NCBI GenBank assembly: GCA_030597965.1 | Contig: JAUVQU010000133.1 | Coordinates: 1 to 6,535, forward strand | Direction: 5' to 3' | DNA: 6,535 nt | Origin: Cellvibrionaceae bacterium | Lineage (GTDB): Bacteria > Pseudomonadota > Gammaproteobacteria > Pseudomonadales > Cellvibrionaceae | Shown: positions 3,691 through 6,535 of the stretch, piece by piece | Layout: every line of letters begins with the position of its first letter | Position numbering within the stretch: position 1 is the stretch's first letter | Notes under the pieces: model-generated | What the model was told of the DNA's origin: nothing | Database searches by the model: none | Seen by the model: the letters and a program-made list of their open reading frames with translations, nothing else | Position numbers and translations under genes: made by a program

Positions 3691-6267
3691 TTGAGTAAAG
3701 ATAAAAAATCAGCCGCTGATCCGCATTCGGATCGTGAAGCCGCCAAGTATGACAACCCGATTCCCAGCCGTGAATATATCATCGAGGTGCTGGGGCAAGC
3801 CGCTGGGCCGATGACCCATGAGGCGCTGTGTGATGTGCTGGGTATGCAATCGGAAGAAAATATTGAAGCCTTGCGCCGCAGGCTGATAGCCATGTCCCGT
3901 GATGGCCAGTTATTGAGTAACCGCAAGCGCGGCTATGGTGTAATCGATAAGCTGGATTTGATCCGGGGCCGAGTACAGGGCCATAAGGACGGCTTTGGGT
4001 TTGTAGTGCCAGCTGAAGGTGGCGATGACCTGTTTTTATCCTACCGTCAAATGCGCAAGGTATTTGATGGTGATGAGGTGTTAGTGCGTCGCACGGGGAC
4101 TGATTTTAAGGGTCGCTCAGAAGGCTCTATTGTTGAGGTGCTGGTTCACAATACGCATCAGATCGTGGGCCGCTTCTTTAGTGAAGATGGCGTGCAATTT
4201 GTGCGTCCGGATAATCCTCGCTTGTCCCATGATGTGATGATGGCGGCAAAAGAAAGTGGCAGCTCCAAAGACGGTCAATTCGTTGTCGTCGAGATTACCC
4301 GCCAGCCCGGCCGGAATAACCCGCCAACGGGTCGTATTTTGGAAATATTGGGCGATCATATGGCGCCCGGCATGGAAATTGATGTGGCGATTCGCTCGCA
4401 CGGGATTCCTAATCTGTGGCCGAGTGAGGTGCAGGCCGAGGCGGCTCAGTTATCTCCTGAAGTAGAAGAGGCCGACAAACTCAACCGAGTTGATTTACGC
4501 GATCTGCCTTTCGTCACCATTGATGGCGAAGACGCTCGTGATTTTGATGATGCGGTTTATTGTCAGCGGAAGGCATCAGGCGGATGGCGCTTGTATGTGG
4601 CCATTGCTGACGTCTCCCATTATGTCGCTATTGGTTCCGCTTTAGATCGTGAAGCCACTGTGCGTGGTACATCGGTTTATTTTCCCGACTATGTAGTGCC
4701 AATGTTGCCAGAGGCCTTGTCTAATGGACTGTGTTCTCTAAACCCGCACGTGGATCGTTTGAGCATGGTCTGCGAAATGACACTCTCCGATTCTGGCCAC
4801 ATCAGTGGTTACAAGTTTTATGAGGCGGTGATTCACTCACACGCTCGACTGACCTATAACCAGGTGGGAGATGCCCTGGGAGTGGAAAAGCCCAGCCTGG
4901 GTCGCAAGTTGCTCAATAAGGTAGGACTTGGCAAGAAGAGCCAGGCGGATGTTTCGGATGACCTGCAAAAAGTGCTCGGCGATATCTTTGAGCTGCACAA
5001 CCTTTATAAAGCACTTAGAAAGGCGCGAGATAAGCGCGGCGCGATTGATTTTGAAACAGTAGAAACACGTATTCTTTTTGATGAGAATCGAAAGATTGAG
5101 CAGATAGTACCTACGGTACGTAACGACGCGCACAAGCTGATTGAAGAATGTATGTTGGCGGCAAACGTGTGTGCGGCTCGATTCCTGGAGAAGCATGAGT
5201 TGCCCGCACTCTACCGGGTGCATCAAGGCCCTAAAGAACAAAAGCTGGAAAACCTGCGCACCTTTTTGACGGAGCTGGGCTTGAGTATGCCTGGCAGTCA
5301 AAACCCAGACCCTAAGGATTATCAGGCGCTGTTACTTTCTATTAAAGAGCGACCAGACGCACACCTGATTCAAACCGTGATGTTGCGCAGCCTCAGCCAG
5401 GCGAAGTATCAGCCGGACAATGAGGGGCATTTTGGTTTGGGTTATGAGGCTTACGCCCACTTCACTTCGCCGATTCGTCGTTACCCGGATCTCTTGGTGC
5501 ACCGGGCGATTCGCCATGTGGTGCGCTCGCCTATTAAAACCAAGCATGTGGTTCGGGTGGACGGTGCACCTGAAATAGCCAAGCGTAAAATTTACCCATA
5601 CAGCCTTGGCGATATGCTTGGCTTAGGTGAGCAAACCTCAATCAATGAACGCCGTGCGGATGAGGCCACTCGTGATGTGGTGAGCTGGCTGAAATGTGAA
5701 TACTTACAGGATCATGTCGGTGATGAGTTTGACGGTACGGTGACAGCGGCGACCGGCTTCGGTTTGTTTGTCGAACTGAAAGACTTGTACGTTGAAGGCT
5801 TGATTCACATCACTAATTTACCGCACGACTATTATCATTTTGAGTCGGCACATCATCGCCTTATCGGTGAGCGTTCAGGTCAGGTGTATCGCCTGGGTGA
5901 TTCATTGCGAGTGCGTGTTGTGCGCGTGGACTTAGACGATCGCAAGGTGGACTTTGAGTTAGTAGAAGTGAAGTCATCCGGTAAGGGTGGCGCTAATACT
6001 AAAGGACGATCTAAAAAACCGACACCAAAGTCTGAATTAAGAGCGCGCTTAAAAGGCCAGGATAAGTCGGCACCTAAAGGTAAAAAACCTAAAGTATCTG
6101 CAAAGGGTAAGTCAGCTAAAACTGGTCCAGGAAGAAGTGGATCGGTAAAAGGTGGCCCAGGAAAGGGGAGTGCTGGAAAAGGAAAGCCTGCAGCAAAGGG
6201 TAAAGCTGGCGGTAAAGGTAAAGCGCCTGCGGGTGGACGAAAAAGACCTGCGCGTAAAAAGCATTGA
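3691..6267 (+). CDS. rnr: Ribonuclease R, 3'-5' exoribonuclease
   Basis: An 858-residue RNase II/R-family hydrolytic exoribonuclease that degrades structured RNA, including mRNA and faulty rRNA/tRNA. Order of domains: RNase R winged helix (about 25-85), two cold-shock OB domains (about 88-235, with GHKDGFGFVVP), the RNB catalytic domain (about 265-600) with catalytic metal-binding aspartates in DGEDARDFDD (D278, D284, D286, D287), the RNB signature HFTSPIRRYPDLLVHR (590-605), an S1 domain (about 676-760) with GFGLFVELKDLYVEGLIHI, and a K/G/A/P-rich basic tail (about 761-858). The full-length domain set and the basic tail separate it from RNase II. The start is TTG: an in-frame TAA lies two codons upstream (3685-3687), the next Met is residue 41 inside the winged helix, and AGGA (3679-3682) sits 8 nt before the TTG. 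rlmB follows, the usual gammaproteobacterial order. The region around 395-425 is longer than I recall for E. coli. Confidence 0.97.
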   Translation: MSKDKKSAADPHSDREAAKYDNPIPSREYIIEVLGQAAGPMTHEALCDVLGMQSEENIEALRRRLIAMSRDGQLLSNRKRGYGVIDKLDLIRGRVQGHKDGFGFVVPAEGGDDLFLSYRQMRKVFDGDEVLVRRTGTDFKGRSEGSIVEVLVHNTHQIVGRFFSEDGVQFVRPDNPRLSHDVMMAAKESGSSKDGQFVVVEITRQPGRNNPPTGRILEILGDHMAPGMEIDVAIRSHGIPNLWPSEVQAEAAQLSPEVEEADKLNRVDLRDLPFVTIDGEDARDFDDAVYCQRKASGGWRLYVAIADVSHYVAIGSALDREATVRGTSVYFPDYVVPMLPEALSNGLCSLNPHVDRLSMVCEMTLSDSGHISGYKFYEAVIHSHARLTYNQVGDALGVEKPSLGRKLLNKVGLGKKSQADVSDDLQKVLGDIFELHNLYKALRKARDKRGAIDFETVETRILFDENRKIEQIVPTVRNDAHKLIEECMLAANVCAARFLEKHELPALYRVHQGPKEQKLENLRTFLTELGLSMPGSQNPDPKDYQALLLSIKERPDAHLIQTVMLRSLSQAKYQPDNEGHFGLGYEAYAHFTSPIRRYPDLLVHRAIRHVVRSPIKTKHVVRVDGAPEIAKRKIYPYSLGDMLGLGEQTSINERRADEATRDVVSWLKCEYLQDHVGDEFDGTVTAATGFGLFVELKDLYVEGLIHITNLPHDYYHFESAHHRLIGERSGQVYRLGDSLRVRVVRVDLDDRKVDFELVEVKSSGKGGANTKGRSKKPTPKSELRARLKGQDKSAPKGKKPKVSAKGKSAKTGPGRSGSVKGGPGKGSAGKGKPAAKGKAGGKGKAPAGGRKRPARKKH

Positions 6268-6279
6268 TTCAATTTGTTG

Positions 6280-6307
6280 TGTAGGTCGGGATAAATCCCG
6301 ACCTACA
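6280..6307. repeat. REP-like palindrome between rnr and rlmB
   Basis: TGTAGGTCGGGAT (6280-6292) and ATCCCGACCTACA (6295-6307) form a perfect 13-bp inverted repeat around AA. The GTAGGTCGGG/CCCGACCTAC arms resemble dispersed extragenic palindromes seen in many gammaproteobacteria (from memory). No T-run follows on either strand, so it is not a terminator by itself. It lies 12 nt after the rnr stop and may stabilise the 3' end of the rnr mRNA. Confidence 0.75.
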
Positions 6308-6310
6308 GTA

Positions 6311-6339
6311 AAAAAATCGTCCTTAACGGGTGATTTTTT
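6311..6339 (+). terminator. Terminator-like hairpin between rnr and rlmB
   Basis: AAAAAATC-GTCC (6311-6322) pairs with GGGT-GATTTTTT (6328-6339) around TTAAC, using two G-U pairs. The GC part is short, but six T end the 3' arm (6334-6339) and six A start the 5' arm, so it could act weakly in both directions. It may lower read-through from rnr into rlmB, whose TTG is 26 nt further on. Confidence 0.4.
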
Positions 6340-6365
6340 GAGGCAATTAAAAGAAGAGAATTGGT

Positions 6366-6535
6366 TTGGCAAAGTTAGAGACAACCTACGGCCTGCACTC
6401 GGTGCAGGCGCTATTAAAAAGTGCGCCACAGCGGGTGAACGAAGTTTTGATACTCGAAGGGCGTCAGGATCAGCGTTTGCAAAAAGTGATTGCGGCGGCG
6501 AGTAAGCAAGACATAAAAATCCGTACGGTTAAACG
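6366..6535 (+). CDS. rlmB: 23S rRNA (guanosine-2'-O)-methyltransferase RlmB, N-terminal part
   Basis: The frame starts at TTG 6366 and is open to the right edge (56 whole codons). The deduced start MAKLETTYGLHSVQALL, followed by SAPQRVNEVLILEGRQDQRLQKVI, matches the N-terminal substrate-binding domain of SpoU/TrmH-family RlmB, which 2'-O-methylates G2251 in the P-loop of 23S rRNA. The SPOUT catalytic domain lies outside the window. TTG is chosen because an in-frame TAA is at 6348-6350, no ATG or GTG intervenes, and the position of the YG motif eight residues in agrees with Pseudomonas RlmB as I recall it (MSQLEKIYG). The ribosome-binding site is weak (GAAGAG, about 6353-6358). The gene follows rnr by 98 nt, with a palindrome and a terminator-like hairpin between them. 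Confidence 0.88.
   Translation, partial: MAKLETTYGLHSVQALLKSAPQRVNEVLILEGRQDQRLQKVIAAASKQDIKIRTVK

Noticed and set aside
4837..5301. 154-codon minus-strand frame inside rnr
   Set aside because: It lies wholly opposite the conserved RNB domain of rnr and has no recognisable motif.
5880..6272. 130-codon minus-strand frame rich in P, L and F
   Set aside because: It is the antisense of the lysine/glycine-rich RNase R tail; the proline-rich composition follows from that.
6152..6505. 117-codon plus-strand frame overlapping the end of rnr and the start of rlmB
   Set aside because: It crosses the palindrome and terminator-like hairpin and is out of frame with two recognisable genes.

Overview
The window looks like chromosomal DNA of a free-living gammaproteobacterium, possibly a marine one related to Cellvibrionales or Pseudomonadales. 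The basis is an RNase R and RlmB pair of the gammaproteobacterial type, the tRNA-Leu(CAG) next to rnr (from memory, Pseudomonas has a similar tRNA-Leu/rnr/rlmB order), a periplasmic DUF1329 protein, and moderate GC content. No finer placement can be made from the sequence alone.

Layout from left to right. The first 1.38 kb is a DUF1329 gene whose first few codons lie outside the window; its signal peptide is visible and it ends at a strong intrinsic terminator. A 9-bp tandem repeat then leads into a complete phospholipase D-like gene of the cardiolipin synthase B type. About 0.6 kb of gene-free, hairpin-rich DNA follows. Next is a leftward-transcribed tRNA-Leu(CAG) unit: promoter with a GC-rich discriminator, leader hairpin, an orphan 24-nt copy of the tRNA 5' end, a 118-nt spacer with three consecutive hairpins, the intact tRNA, and a 17-bp terminator hairpin. 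Rightward from the same intergenic region comes rnr (RNase R, TTG start, long basic tail), then a REP-like palindrome and a terminator-like hairpin, then the first 56 codons of rlmB, which runs off the right edge.

The tRNA, rnr and rlmB form an RNA-metabolism neighbourhood: RNase R degrades structured RNA and takes part in rRNA/tRNA quality control, and RlmB methylates 23S rRNA. The DUF1329 and PLD genes are envelope/lipid functions, separated from each other by a terminator.

I do not see a new multi-gene system. The most unusual item is the tRNA-Leu unit. Its strong promoter first transcribes a truncated 5' tRNA copy and a structured spacer with AGGA-bearing loops before reaching the real tRNA.
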